The notes under the pieces were generated by a model, which saw only the letters and a list, made by a program, of their open reading frames with translations, did no database searches and was not told where the DNA came from. Source: Paenibacillus pabuli NBRC 13638 (lineage in GTDB: Bacteria > Bacillota > Bacilli > Paenibacillales > Paenibacillaceae). From it: a stretch of DNA of 64,000 bases. The position numbers were made by a program, and so were the translations under genes. The DNA is taken from assembly GCF_001514495.1 (NCBI RefSeq), contig NZ_BCNM01000004.1, positions 248,001 through 312,000 on the forward strand, read 5' to 3'. Position 1 is the stretch's first letter. The number at the start of each line of letters is the position of its first letter. Of the stretch, positions 16,697-25,400 are shown one piece after another.

Positions 16697-17086
16697 CGGA
16701 TATCAGCTGCTCAAGAAGTGCTGTTATGCATCCGGGATAGAAATTTGGTTTGATTTCTGAGGAGACCGTTGCTATTCAGCATGGTTAGAATATGCTATAA
16801 TTAAGAGTCGTGTACTCAGGTTGGATTTTGCTCGGAACTTGAAGAGCTGAGGCGGGTCCAGCATGGAATGCATGATTTCTTTTATATCACTTTAATGCAA
16901 AGGATTTGATGACGTTGTAGCGATGTTATACGTCGATCATATATGAATGTTAATGAATACTGCGATCAAGGGTTCTGTGAGAAACCCTGTGCGTTGTTGT
17001 GAGATATAGATTGTAGATAAGATGAACTAAACGGTTACACGAAAATGAAGAGTGTATGGACAAAATAAAGTATGAGGTGACTATAT
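16697..17086. other. 390-bp intergenic region before prfA
   Basis: No coding frame of substance. A TATAAT at 16795-16800 lacks a well-spaced -35 box. AGGTGA precedes the prfA ATG. Nothing else recognisable is seen. Confidence 0.5.
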
Positions 17087-18154
17087 ATGTTGGATAAATT
17101 ACAGGCGTTAGCCGATCGATATGACAAACTTAGTGAGTTGTTGTGTGACCCGGATGTAGCAAGTGATAACAAAAAACTGCGGGAATATTCCAAAGAACAA
17201 TCCGACCTGCAACCTACGTATGAAGCATACAATGAGTATAAGCAGGTGAGTCAGGATCTCGAAGCTGCGAAGGAGATGCAGGGAGAGAAACTGGACGATG
17301 AGATGCGTGAAATGGTCAAAATGGAAATTGATGAACTGAGTGCACGCAAGAAAGAACTGGATGATCTGATCCGTGTGCTGATGCTGCCGAAAGATCCGAA
17401 TGATGATAAGAACGTTATTGTTGAAATTCGCGGAGCGGCGGGAGGAGATGAAGCAGCGCTGTTTGCAGCCGATCTCTACCGGATGTACACACGTTATGCC
17501 GATAATCAGGGCTGGCGCGTGGAATTGATGGATGCGAACACGAATGACGTGGGCGGATTCAAAGAGGTTATTTTCCTCATCAACGGACGTGGAGCCTACA
17601 GCAAAATGAAATACGAAAGTGGCGCACACCGTGTACAGCGTATCCCGACAACCGAATCGGGTGGACGGATTCATACGTCTACTTCAACAGTCGCGGTTAT
17701 GCCTGAAGCCGAAGACTTCGATATTGAAATTCATGATAAAGACATTCGTGTGGATACGTTCTGTTCCAGTGGTGCTGGTGGACAATCGGTAAATACAACA
17801 AAATCCGCTGTACGGGTAACCCACGTTCCAACGGGAATTGTGGCCACGTGTCAGGATGGTAAATCGCAGAACTCGAATAAGGAAAAAGCGTTGCAGGTTC
17901 TTCGTACCCGGATCTTCGATATGATGCGTCAGGAAGAAGAAGCGAAAATTTCGAGTGAGCGCAAGAGCAAAGTGGGAACAGGCGACCGCAGTGAGCGGAT
18001 TCGTACCTACAACTTCCCGCAAAGCCGTGTGACGGATCACCGCATTGGTCTGACCATGCACAAGCTGGATCAGGTGATGAACGGGGAGATTGAAGATATC
18101 TTGTCTGCGCTGACGATTGCCGAGCAGACAGATATGATGGAAAGAGGAGAATAA
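17087..18154 (+). CDS. prfA: Peptide chain release factor 1
   Basis: 355-residue RF1, which reads UAA/UAG and releases the nascent peptide. Evidence: [18 protein letters not shown] domain start, the RF1 recognition-loop tripeptide PTTE (IPTTESGGR, the PxT type specific for RF1), and the catalytic GGQ in [10 protein letters not shown] whose Gln is the target of PrmC, encoded 4 nt downstream. C-terminal text [21 protein letters not shown] is canonical. ATG 17087 has AGGTGA upstream. Operon with prmC. Confidence 0.98.
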   Translation: MLDKLQALADRYDKLSELLCDPDVASDNKKLREYSKEQSDLQPTYEAYNEYKQVSQDLEAAKEMQGEKLDDEMREMVKMEIDELSARKKELDDLIRVLMLPKDPNDDKNVIVEIRGAAGGDEAALFAADLYRMYTRYADNQGWRVELMDANTNDVGGFKEVIFLINGRGAYSKMKYESGAHRVQRIPTTESGGRIHTSTSTVAVMPEAEDFDIEIHDKDIRVDTFCSSGAGGQSVNTTKSAVRVTHVPTGIVATCQDGKSQNSNKEKALQVLRTRIFDMMRQEEEAKISSERKSKVGTGDRSERIRTYNFPQSRVTDHRIGLTMHKLDQVMNGEIEDILSALTIAEQTDMMERGE

Positions 18155-18158
18155 ATCT

Positions 18159-19064
18159 GTGACCCGAGCGCAGTTTGTCATGACGCCGGAACAGAGCTGT
18201 CGGGAAGCCTTCGTGGAGGCTTCCTCTTTTTTGGAGAAGTGCGGCGTGTACGAGCCGCACAACAATGCCCGGCTGCTGCTCGAACATGTACTCGGCCGTG
18301 AAGGGGCCGAGTACTACATGATGCAGCCGGAACCCTTTCCCAGCGAGCTTCGCAGCCGCTGGGAAGACGCCGTCACGCGCAAGGCTGCGGGTGAGCCGGC
18401 GCAGTACATTATTGGCAGCCAGGAATTCTATGGGCTGCCGTTCGAGGTCACGCCGGCCGTGCTGATTCCGCGGCCGGAGACCGAGCTGCTGGTCGAGGCT
18501 GTGCTGCGCGAAGCCGACCGCGTGTTTCCCGGCGGCGCTCCGCTCGCCGTCGACATTGGCACGGGCAGCGGCGCCATCGCGGTGACGATGGCTTCGCAGC
18601 GCCCGCGCTGGCAGGTAGGCGCCGGAGATATCTCGGCGGCTGCCCTGCAAGTGGCCGCGCGGAACGCGGCCGCGAACGGGGTACAGATCGACTTCCGTGA
18701 AGGCGATCTGCTGGCCCCGTTCGCCGGGGCACGGGTGGACATCCTGGTGTCCAACCCGCCTTACATCCCGGCGGCAGATATCGCCGGGTTGCAGCCCGAG
18801 GTGCGCGATCATGAGCCGCGCACGGCATTGGACGGCGGCCCGGATGGACTCGGGCCGTACCGCATCATGCTGGAGCAGCTGGCGCTGCTGCCTGCACCGC
18901 CTCAGATCATTGGTTTTGAGTTGGGTCAGGGACAGGCCGGGGACATCGCAGCTCTGCTTGAATCGGCCGGATATTGGCCGGAAATTATCGTTGTGCCGGA
19001 CCTTGCGGGCATTGAACGGCATGTACTGGGTGTTCGCACTTCGGAACAGGTGACGAAAATGTAA
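18159..19064 (+). CDS. prmC: Release factor glutamine methyltransferase
   Basis: SAM-dependent N5-methylation of the GGQ glutamine of release factors. 301 residues: an N-terminal helical domain (CREAFVEASSFLEKCG, NARLLLEHVLG), then the methyltransferase fold with AVDIGTGSGAIAVTMA (SAM loop) and the NPPY catalytic motif in VSNPPYIPAADI. GTG at 18159, 4 nt after prfA, has AGAGGAG 9 nt upstream. The gene is markedly richer in G+C than prfA before it and the RodA-like gene after it, mostly at third positions. Confidence 0.97.
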   Translation: MTRAQFVMTPEQSCREAFVEASSFLEKCGVYEPHNNARLLLEHVLGREGAEYYMMQPEPFPSELRSRWEDAVTRKAAGEPAQYIIGSQEFYGLPFEVTPAVLIPRPETELLVEAVLREADRVFPGGAPLAVDIGTGSGAIAVTMASQRPRWQVGAGDISAAALQVAARNAAANGVQIDFREGDLLAPFAGARVDILVSNPPYIPAADIAGLQPEVRDHEPRTALDGGPDGLGPYRIMLEQLALLPAPPQIIGFELGQGQAGDIAALLESAGYWPEIIVVPDLAGIERHVLGVRTSEQVTKM

Positions 19065-19149
19065 GGTTCCGCGGGTTTCCTTTTTGCCGTGAAATCCTCT
19101 ACAATGAGATATACCGAAGATTGCTGAATGCTTGGAGGAACAAAACTAC

Positions 19150-20370
19150 ATGCTGCATAAATTCAAAAAAATAGATTATTCAATTGTTTTTATATTGCTC
19201 ATTCTGATGGCTATTAGTATATTGTCGATTTACAGTACGACCTTTGGTCGGGCGAAATGGGAAAATTACCCTACCAATGCTGTTGTTTTTTATATTTTGG
19301 GTTTTGTCGTCTTTTTTGGCATGTCGATGATCAACTATAAGTTTATTATCAAAAACTATTTATATATTTATGGCGTGGGTATGCTGCTGCTCCTTTTCGT
19401 TATGTTCTTTGGTAAAGAATATTATGGCGCGAAAGGTTGGCTATCCATATTCGGAGTCAGTTTACAGCCTGCTGAATTGTTCAAGCTATGTTTGATTGTA
19501 TTTCTATCAGGTCTTCTGACAAGAAAGAGAAATCAATCTTTACGCTTTGGACGTGATGTCATTCCTATATCGCTATGTGTTCTCCCCCCTTTGCTTCTGG
19601 TATTGTTGCAAAATGACTTGGGGAACGCACTTAGTTATGTCGTTATTCTTGTCGGATTACTCTGGATCGGCAATGTGAAATTTACGCATGCCCTGATCGG
19701 CTTTGTGATCGCTGTTGCTGCGTTCATTGGTGGAACTCAGGCCTACATTCACTACCACGATGAAATTGTTAAATTTCTGAATGATATCGGCCGTGCACAC
19801 TGGGCGGAGCGTTTCGATCCGTGGCTGGTGCCGGATCAGACATCCAGGGACGTGCTCTGGCAGACCTACAACGCGAAACTTGCGATAGGTTCTGGGGGGA
19901 TTAGTGGTAAAGGATACATGGAAGGCACGACCATTCAGTCCAATCGGGTACCACTCGCTTTTGCGGATTCCATCTTTGTGCAGATTGGAGAGGAATTTGG
20001 TTTTGTAGGAGCGTCGGTACTGCTGTTGTTGTACTTTATTCTCATTCACAGGCTGGTGCTGATTGCGCTGGAATGTAAGGACAGGGCAGGGCCCTATCTG
20101 ATTGTCGGTATTATTGCGATGCTGCTGTACCAGATTTTCGTCAATATTGGACCGTTCATTGGTCTAATGCCACTGACAGGGATTACGCTCCCGTTCATCA
20201 GCTACGGAGGAACCTCACTGGTGCTCAATATGATTAGTATGGGGCTTGTGATGAGCATCAAGGTTCACACAGAAGAGAATGAGGATATTCTGGGTTCCGG
20301 GGAACAACCGAGCATTACGGAACTGGTCATGAAGATGTTCAGACGCAAACCATCCCGGCAGGAGCAATAA
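19150..20370 (+). CDS. SEDS peptidoglycan polymerase, RodA/FtsW family (copy 1)
   Basis: About 406 residues and 10 TM helices. Membrane glycosyltransferase that polymerises lipid II, working with a class B PBP. Signature regions: FGVSLQPAELFKLCLIVFLS, LQNDLGNALSYVVI, AIGSGGISGKGYMEGT, DSIFVQIGEEFGFVG (including the conserved acidic residue region) and LMPLTGITLPFISYGGTS. Start: ATG 19150 with GGAGGA 10 nt upstream; the in-frame TTG at 19132 overlaps that site. A close paralogue follows 263 nt downstream after a strong terminator, so the two can be expressed separately. Confidence 0.94.
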   Translation: MLHKFKKIDYSIVFILLILMAISILSIYSTTFGRAKWENYPTNAVVFYILGFVVFFGMSMINYKFIIKNYLYIYGVGMLLLLFVMFFGKEYYGAKGWLSIFGVSLQPAELFKLCLIVFLSGLLTRKRNQSLRFGRDVIPISLCVLPPLLLVLLQNDLGNALSYVVILVGLLWIGNVKFTHALIGFVIAVAAFIGGTQAYIHYHDEIVKFLNDIGRAHWAERFDPWLVPDQTSRDVLWQTYNAKLAIGSGGISGKGYMEGTTIQSNRVPLAFADSIFVQIGEEFGFVGASVLLLLYFILIHRLVLIALECKDRAGPYLIVGIIAMLLYQIFVNIGPFIGLMPLTGITLPFISYGGTSLVLNMISMGLVMSIKVHTEENEDILGSGEQPSITELVMKMFRRKPSRQEQ

Positions 20371-20418
20371 CGTTTATTCAAGAAAGATAGGCTATTTGCC
20401 ATAGTACGATGAGAAAGC

Positions 20419-20475
20419 AACCCTGAGACGAACAGATCAGAGCAAAAGGATCTGTTCGTCTCAGGGTTTTTCGTT
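20419..20475 (+). terminator. Strong terminator between the two RodA-like genes
   Basis: AACCCTGAGACGAACAGATC pairs with its complement across a 10-nt loop, ending in a T-rich tract; an unusually long 20-bp stem. Confidence 0.92.
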
Positions 20476-20633
20476 TTTTAATTGGAATTGTGCTGCTGGG
20501 TGATAGGGATATTCCATCCTGATGGTGAGTGTACAGGGTTGCCTATTTGTCTTCCAATTATATACAATGGGAATATTAAAGACCACTGGAAATAATTAAT
20601 GGGTTATTGAACCTCAGGGGGACACGTGGGAAC

Positions 20634-21854
20634 ATGCTGAGAATGCTGAAGAAGATGGACGGGGTTATTCTGTTTGTGCTGCTGCTGCTTATGGTTATGA
20701 GTGTGTTTACAGTATACAGTGCCATTCAGTCCGATCCGAATTTGGGAAATCATCATATCAAAACGTTATTGTTTTACGGGATTGGATTCGTGGCCGTCGT
20801 TGGTATTGGATTGGTTAATTATAAACTGTACATCCAATATGCATTTTATATTTACGGGATTGGGATCATCCTGCTGATTCTTGTCAACTTTGTTGGCGGG
20901 CCTATTAATAATGCGAATGGCTGGATCAAGATTAATGAATATCTTTCTTTTCAACCGGCAGAATTGTTCAAAATGATCCTAATTCTGTTTCTGGCGCATG
21001 TATTGGTCAAAAGGAAAAAGTCTACGCTTCGCTTCTGGAAAGATATTGTGCCCATTGGTTTATGGACGTTCGTTCCTTTTGCGCTCGTGATGGCTCAAAA
21101 TGACTTGGGAAATGCCCTCGGATACCTCGTGATCCTGGTCGCTGTGTTATGGATCGGAAATATCAAATGGTCGCACGCACTCATTGCTCTTGTCATTGTA
21201 GGGGTGGCTTTTTTTGGATTCGTCAAAGCCTATACGACATATCATGATGAAATCTATACCTTTCTGGAAAAGGCGAACCGTCAGCATTGGGCCGAGCGGA
21301 TTGATCCCTGGCTTGTCCCGGATAAGGCAACGTCGAAAGCTTCCTGGCATACGAAAAATGCGGGTCTTGCGATAGGCTCGGGAGGCGTAACAGGCAAAGG
21401 TTACATGCAGGGCACATCCGTGCAATCGGGCCGTGTACCGTATACGTATTCGGATTCCATTTTTGTGGTCATTGCAGAGGAGTTTGGTTTTGTAGGCGGA
21501 TCTGTTCTGCTCTTGCTGTATTTTATCCTCATTCATCGGATGGTGTTAATCGCTTTACACTGTAGAGACAGGGCAGGGCCTGTCGTGATTGTAGGGATTA
21601 TCGGCATGCTGTTATATCAAGTATTTGAAAACATTGGTGCTTTCCTCGGGCTGATGCCGCTTACGGGCATTACGCTGCCGTTTATCAGCTATGGAGGCAC
21701 CTCGCTGCTCATTAATATGGCGTGTATCGGGTTGGTGATGAGCATTAAATTGTATGGTCAGGAAGAAGAGGACGAACTTCTTATGGGAGAACAACGGCCT
21801 ACCTTGCTGGAACGCTTATGGAGTATGGTCAAAAAGGAAAAGACAACAGCGTAA
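20634..21854 (+). CDS. SEDS peptidoglycan polymerase, RodA/FtsW family (copy 2)
   Basis: About 406 residues, the same architecture as the preceding gene and clearly a tandem duplicate by colinear motifs: YLSFQPAELFKMILILFLAH, AQNDLGNALGYLVILV, HWAERIDPWLVPDKA, AIGSGGVTGKGYMQGTSVQS, DSIFVVIAEEFGFVGGSVLL and LMPLTGITLPFISYGGTS. All family residues are retained, so both copies are probably active. Start: ATG 20634 (MLRMLKKMDGVILF), with GGGGG about 12 nt upstream; the match of its N-terminus to copy 1 supports this choice. Confidence 0.93.
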   Translation: MLRMLKKMDGVILFVLLLLMVMSVFTVYSAIQSDPNLGNHHIKTLLFYGIGFVAVVGIGLVNYKLYIQYAFYIYGIGIILLILVNFVGGPINNANGWIKINEYLSFQPAELFKMILILFLAHVLVKRKKSTLRFWKDIVPIGLWTFVPFALVMAQNDLGNALGYLVILVAVLWIGNIKWSHALIALVIVGVAFFGFVKAYTTYHDEIYTFLEKANRQHWAERIDPWLVPDKATSKASWHTKNAGLAIGSGGVTGKGYMQGTSVQSGRVPYTYSDSIFVVIAEEFGFVGGSVLLLLYFILIHRMVLIALHCRDRAGPVVIVGIIGMLLYQVFENIGAFLGLMPLTGITLPFISYGGTSLLINMACIGLVMSIKLYGQEEEDELLMGEQRPTLLERLWSMVKKEKTTA

Positions 21855-21956
21855 TCCTGAACTTTGGTATGATTCATCTCTGCCATGGATATTACCTTCC
21901 CATTCAGAGGATTGTTGGGTATGTTATGGAGCAGTAAGTGATTTGTTTGCTAGTTC

Positions 21957-21996
21957 GATCTTTGCCTGCGAAGCCAGGTGAAGATCTTCTTTTTGT
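21957..21996 (+). terminator. Terminator of the second RodA-like gene
   Basis: GATCTT...AAGATC with an inner CCTG/CAGG pair, followed by TTCTTTTTG. Confidence 0.75.
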
Positions 21997-22408
21997 TTTT
22001 AAGGTAGTGTGTGAATGTTGAACTTTGAATTTTAGATGAATGACAAATTTAAATTTTATTGACAAATATTTCAATTCTGTATTATCCTCATTTTAACTAG
22101 ATTTAAAAGTATTTTACCCGCCTCCTTACACTCTCCACGTCAGACAGTAATCAATACGTTAAATATAAGTTATTAAACAACTTCCCACTCAGCACTCAGT
22201 CATGCCAATAATGAATCTGTTCGTGATTCGTTCGCGCACTCTTCCCTAGATACTCAGCATAAGTCAGCTGCTCTGGAGAATCCTTATTCTCCTCGTGCCT
22301 CTCAGATCAGCATTTGATATTCCGTTCCTTCATCCTGTATGTAATTTCTACAAATAAGCCTATTGGTTCTGAACAAAAAATCCATTGGCTAGTTTATTTC
22401 TCGAAAAA

Positions 22409-22444
22409 TGAAATCGATTTCAACATTGTTTGTAAACGCTTACT
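22409..22444 (+). promoter_or_regulatory. Two cre-like (CcpA) boxes upstream of the chitinase gene
   Basis: TGAAATCGATTTCA (22409-22422) is a perfect 14-bp palindrome matching the cre consensus TGWAANCGNTNWCA. TGTAAACGCTTACT (22431-22444) matches 13 of 14. They lie about 190-220 bp before the chitinase start and suggest catabolite repression. The stretch 21997-22408 is AT-rich with no convincing gene. Between the boxes and the gene, 22504-22600 can fold (AGCGAC and TGATC pair with GATCA and GTCGCT), a possible structured leader. Confidence 0.6.
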
Positions 22445-22632
22445 TTGTTTTAGTTCTGTTTGGATGAAAATGAAAGGATGAGAAGCCATGTGTCTTATCA
22501 AGTGTGGCTGCACAGCGACAGTGATCAAGGAAGAGGGAAGTAGTGCGGTGCGGGGGCCTCCTGACAAAGGGGATGCAGGCGAAGGATCAGGTCGCTGAAT
22601 AATTAATTTTAAACCCAAAAGGAGAGTTTAAG

Positions 22633-24192
22633 GTGAATAAAAATCGATTCGTTAAGAACCCGTCGATCGTCAAAGTGTTTATGCTCTTATTTTTGTCTTT
22701 CGTATTAATGGCTTCGACGTTAGTCATTGGACCTGCTAAGAAGGCCGACGCAGCTCCTCTTCCAAAGAAAATTATTGCTTATGTGGCTGGTTGGGCCAAT
22801 TGGACCGCGAATGATATCAAAGCAGAACAGCTCTCTCACATCAATTACTCCTTCGCTCTCATCTCCAACGGCAAAGCAACCATTACGGATTCAGATCGTA
22901 CCAAACTGCAACTCATGGTTGGACTGAAATCCAGAAATCCGGATTTAAAGGTGTTATTGTCTGTTGGGGGCTGGGGAGCCAACGGTTTTTCAGACGCAGC
23001 ACTAACAGACGCCTCACGTACAACCTTTGCCGACAGCATCGTGCAGCTGGTAACCTCCAATAATCTGGATGGCGTCGATCTGGATTGGGAATATCCGACC
23101 AACCCTGCTGCCGGCACAACAGCACGGCCACAGGATAAACAAAATTTTACACAACTGCTCTCGAAGGTTCGTGAAAAGCTGAATGCGCAAGGGCAAATCA
23201 ATGGCAAGCAATATTTGCTGACTATTGCTGCCGGAGCGAGCAGCAGTTATCTGAACGGAGTGGAAATCAATAATATCACGCCTCTGCTTGATTGGATCAA
23301 TCTCATGACTTACGATTTCCATGGAACCTGGGACGCAACCACAGGTCATCATACGAATCTGTCTGGCAGAGATATTAGTGTAACGTCTGCGGTTAATCTG
23401 TTCAGAAACAGCGGTGTTCCCGCGAACAAACTGGTCATTGGTGGAGCCTTTTACGGCCGGGCCTGGACGGGTGTTCAGAATTCGAACAATGGTCTGGACA
23501 GACCCGCTTCCGGTGGTTTTGAGCCCGATTACAACACGATTGTCAGCCAATATCTGAATAAAAACGGATATACACGGTACTGGGACAGCAGTGCCCAAGC
23601 TCCTTATCTGTTTAACGGGAATACCTTTATCTCGTATGACGACCCGCAATCACTCAGCCTGAAGGTGCAATATGTAAAAAACAGCAATCTGGGTGGCATC
23701 ATGTTCTGGGAATACAGCAATGACCGCTCAGGTGCGCTGCTTCAGGCTGTATACTCAGAAGTTACGGGTGGTGGTACGGTGCAGCCTCCCAATCCAAGTG
23801 GGTATAACTATCTGGTTGCTCAGGCCAATCAGCAAATCGTCTCTGCCGAGAATCAAGGCAATGACCAGCTTGTCGCCAATCGGACGACGGCAGGAGACTG
23901 GGAGCTGTTTGAGTGGATCACGAATTCTGACGGAACGGTGTCCCTCAAGTCCAAAATCAATAATAAATATGTCACAGCAGATGTCAATGCGGGTGGTGCT
24001 CTGATCGCAAAAGCCACAACCATTCAGCAATGGGAGAAATTCAATCGAGTGGATTTGGGTGATGGAACAATTGCATTGCAGGCACTTGCGAATAACCTGT
24101 ATGTGACCTGTGATCTGAATAATGGCGGTAAGCTTGTAGCGAGTCGCAATTCGGTTGGCGGGGCCTGGGAAGCTTTCCGGGTGAATAAGTAA
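22633..24192 (+). CDS. Secreted GH18 chitinase with C-terminal beta-trefoil-like domain
   Basis: 519-residue extracellular chitinase. Signal peptide residues about 1-40 (VFMLLFLSFVLMAS, cleavage near ADA|AP). The GH18 TIM barrel (about 41-375) has KVLLSVGGWG and the catalytic DGVDLDWEYP (DxxDxDxE), then INLMTYDFHGTWD, FYGRAWTG and GGIMFWEYSND. After a Gly/Pro linker, residues about 388-519 are two or three repeats with GDWELFEWITNSDGTVSLKS and NNKYVTADVNAGG, resembling fascin-like/beta-trefoil carbohydrate modules. Start: GTG at 22633 with AGGAGA 8 nt upstream. Two cre-like boxes upstream suggest repression by preferred sugars. Confidence 0.94.
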   Translation: MNKNRFVKNPSIVKVFMLLFLSFVLMASTLVIGPAKKADAAPLPKKIIAYVAGWANWTANDIKAEQLSHINYSFALISNGKATITDSDRTKLQLMVGLKSRNPDLKVLLSVGGWGANGFSDAALTDASRTTFADSIVQLVTSNNLDGVDLDWEYPTNPAAGTTARPQDKQNFTQLLSKVREKLNAQGQINGKQYLLTIAAGASSSYLNGVEINNITPLLDWINLMTYDFHGTWDATTGHHTNLSGRDISVTSAVNLFRNSGVPANKLVIGGAFYGRAWTGVQNSNNGLDRPASGGFEPDYNTIVSQYLNKNGYTRYWDSSAQAPYLFNGNTFISYDDPQSLSLKVQYVKNSNLGGIMFWEYSNDRSGALLQAVYSEVTGGGTVQPPNPSGYNYLVAQANQQIVSAENQGNDQLVANRTTAGDWELFEWITNSDGTVSLKSKINNKYVTADVNAGGALIAKATTIQQWEKFNRVDLGDGTIALQALANNLYVTCDLNNGGKLVASRNSVGGAWEAFRVNK

Positions 24193-24267
24193 CCGAGAAA
24201 GAAAGATACTCATGTATCAGTCGATTGGCAACATCAAGGGTGGTTTAGCGTAGTTTTATATTTTTCA

Positions 24268-24311
24268 AGGAAGTGCCAGCCGACAAGCGTTTCATCGGCA
24301 GGTGCTTCTTT
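24268..24311 (+). terminator. Terminator of the chitinase gene
   Basis: GAAGTGCC-CCGA pairs with TCGG-GGTGCTTC, followed by TTTG; a moderately strong hairpin. Confidence 0.6.
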
Positions 24312-24402
24312 GACCTTTGTCCGTTATGAGCGAGTTAACAGTCCTTTTCATTTTAAGTCTAACCCTCCTATTAAAATTTTTAGTAGATTTGTAATCTAGC
24401 AG

Positions 24403-24431
24403 GTTTACTTCCCTCTCTTCCGGGCATACTG
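24403..24431 (+). promoter_or_regulatory. Possible SigF promoter of spoIIR
   Basis: GTTTA, 15-bp spacer, GGCATACTG resembles the forespore SigF consensus (GYWTA, N15, GGnnAnA). It lies about 57 nt before the spoIIR start; spoIIR is SigF-dependent in B. subtilis. Confidence 0.4.
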
Positions 24432-24487
24432 ATAGACATGAGAGAGTTACAGGGATCATGATCAGGGAGCCGAGGGGGAGAAACGGA

Positions 24488-25153
24488 ATGAGCAGAAGAA
24501 TCGTGAAACAAATTGGACTTATTATGGTATGTCTTATGATGATGATTATGATGTGGGAAGGTCAGAAAACCGATGCAGCTGTGGCGGCCACAGCGATTCC
24601 GGAACAATCCATTCGCTTGCGTATTCTCGCTAACTCGGATGCAGCGGGAGATCAGTTGGTCAAACGCGAGATCCGTGACGCTGTCGTTTCCCAGATGGAT
24701 GAGTGGGTAACCGAACTGGAGAATCCGCAAAGTCTGGAAGAAGCGCGTGGGGTCATCCGTCAGCATTTATCTGAAATCGAGGATCGTGTGGGAGAAGAGC
24801 TTGCCAATCGTGGTTTAACCTATTCGTATCAGGTGGAACTCGGCGTTGTTCCGTTTCCGACCAAATTATATGGGGGTACCGTATATCCTGCTGGAGATTA
24901 CGAAGCAGTGCGGATAACACTGGGGAAAGGTGAAGGTCAAAACTGGTGGTGCGTGTTGTTTCCGCCTTTGTGCTTCATAGATGCGGGGACAGGTGATGCA
25001 CTGGCGAAGCCTGCAACAGCATCCGCAGCTGCAGTTGCTGCAGAGCCGGGAGATGCGCAGGCATCCGTGCAGGGCGCTGCACCTGAGGCTCGTTTCTTCC
25101 TCTGGGATATGGCGGTCAAAATGTGGGATTGGGTGACGGGTTTGTTTGCGTAA
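24488..25153 (+). CDS. spoIIR: Stage II sporulation protein R
   Basis: Forespore-secreted signal that triggers SpoIIGA processing of pro-SigE in the mother cell. About 221 residues: N-terminal signal/TM segment (IGLIMVCLMMMIMMW), then the family signatures SIRLRILANSDAAGDQLVKR and VELGVVPFPTKLYGGTVYPA, ITLGKGEGQNWWCVLFPPLCFID. After these an Ala-rich linker and a hydrophobic C-terminal segment (FFLWDMAVKMWDWVTGLFA) follow. ATG 24488 has AGGGGGAG 7 nt upstream. In B. subtilis it also sits between prmC and ywlC. Confidence 0.95.
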   Translation: MSRRIVKQIGLIMVCLMMMIMMWEGQKTDAAVAATAIPEQSIRLRILANSDAAGDQLVKREIRDAVVSQMDEWVTELENPQSLEEARGVIRQHLSEIEDRVGEELANRGLTYSYQVELGVVPFPTKLYGGTVYPAGDYEAVRITLGKGEGQNWWCVLFPPLCFIDAGTGDALAKPATASAAAVAAEPGDAQASVQGAAPEARFFLWDMAVKMWDWVTGLFA

Positions 25154-25186
25154 CGGTGTACCATGCAGCTGGATATAAACTTTATC

Positions 25187-25218
25187 AAGGGGCCTTCGAT
25201 TCAGGGGAGAGCCCTTTT
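25187..25218 (+). terminator. Terminator of spoIIR
   Basis: AAGGGGC / GCCCTTTT hairpin shortly after the stop codon; moderate stem. Confidence 0.55.
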
Positions 25219-25400
25219 GTCTTATTATAGGTTAGATCAAGGATCACACGATGTAAGTTACAGGGAAGAATCAAGACCGCATCCTTGGGTGGAGCAGATA
25301 TGTTATAATTATAGGAATCAGAAAATCTAAGCGAATAGGCCTCGCGTAAGCGGGATGCCCTGCATTAACTACCCTACTGAAGTTTAGGAATGATGGATAT

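Noticed and set aside
17697..19022. 441-codon minus-strand frame
   Set aside because: Antisense of prfA/prmC; long open frames arise from high GC3 in prmC.
22488..22598. 36-codon ORF upstream of the chitinase
   Set aside because: Only a fair RBS and no recognisable product; kept as part of the leader observation, not called as a gene.
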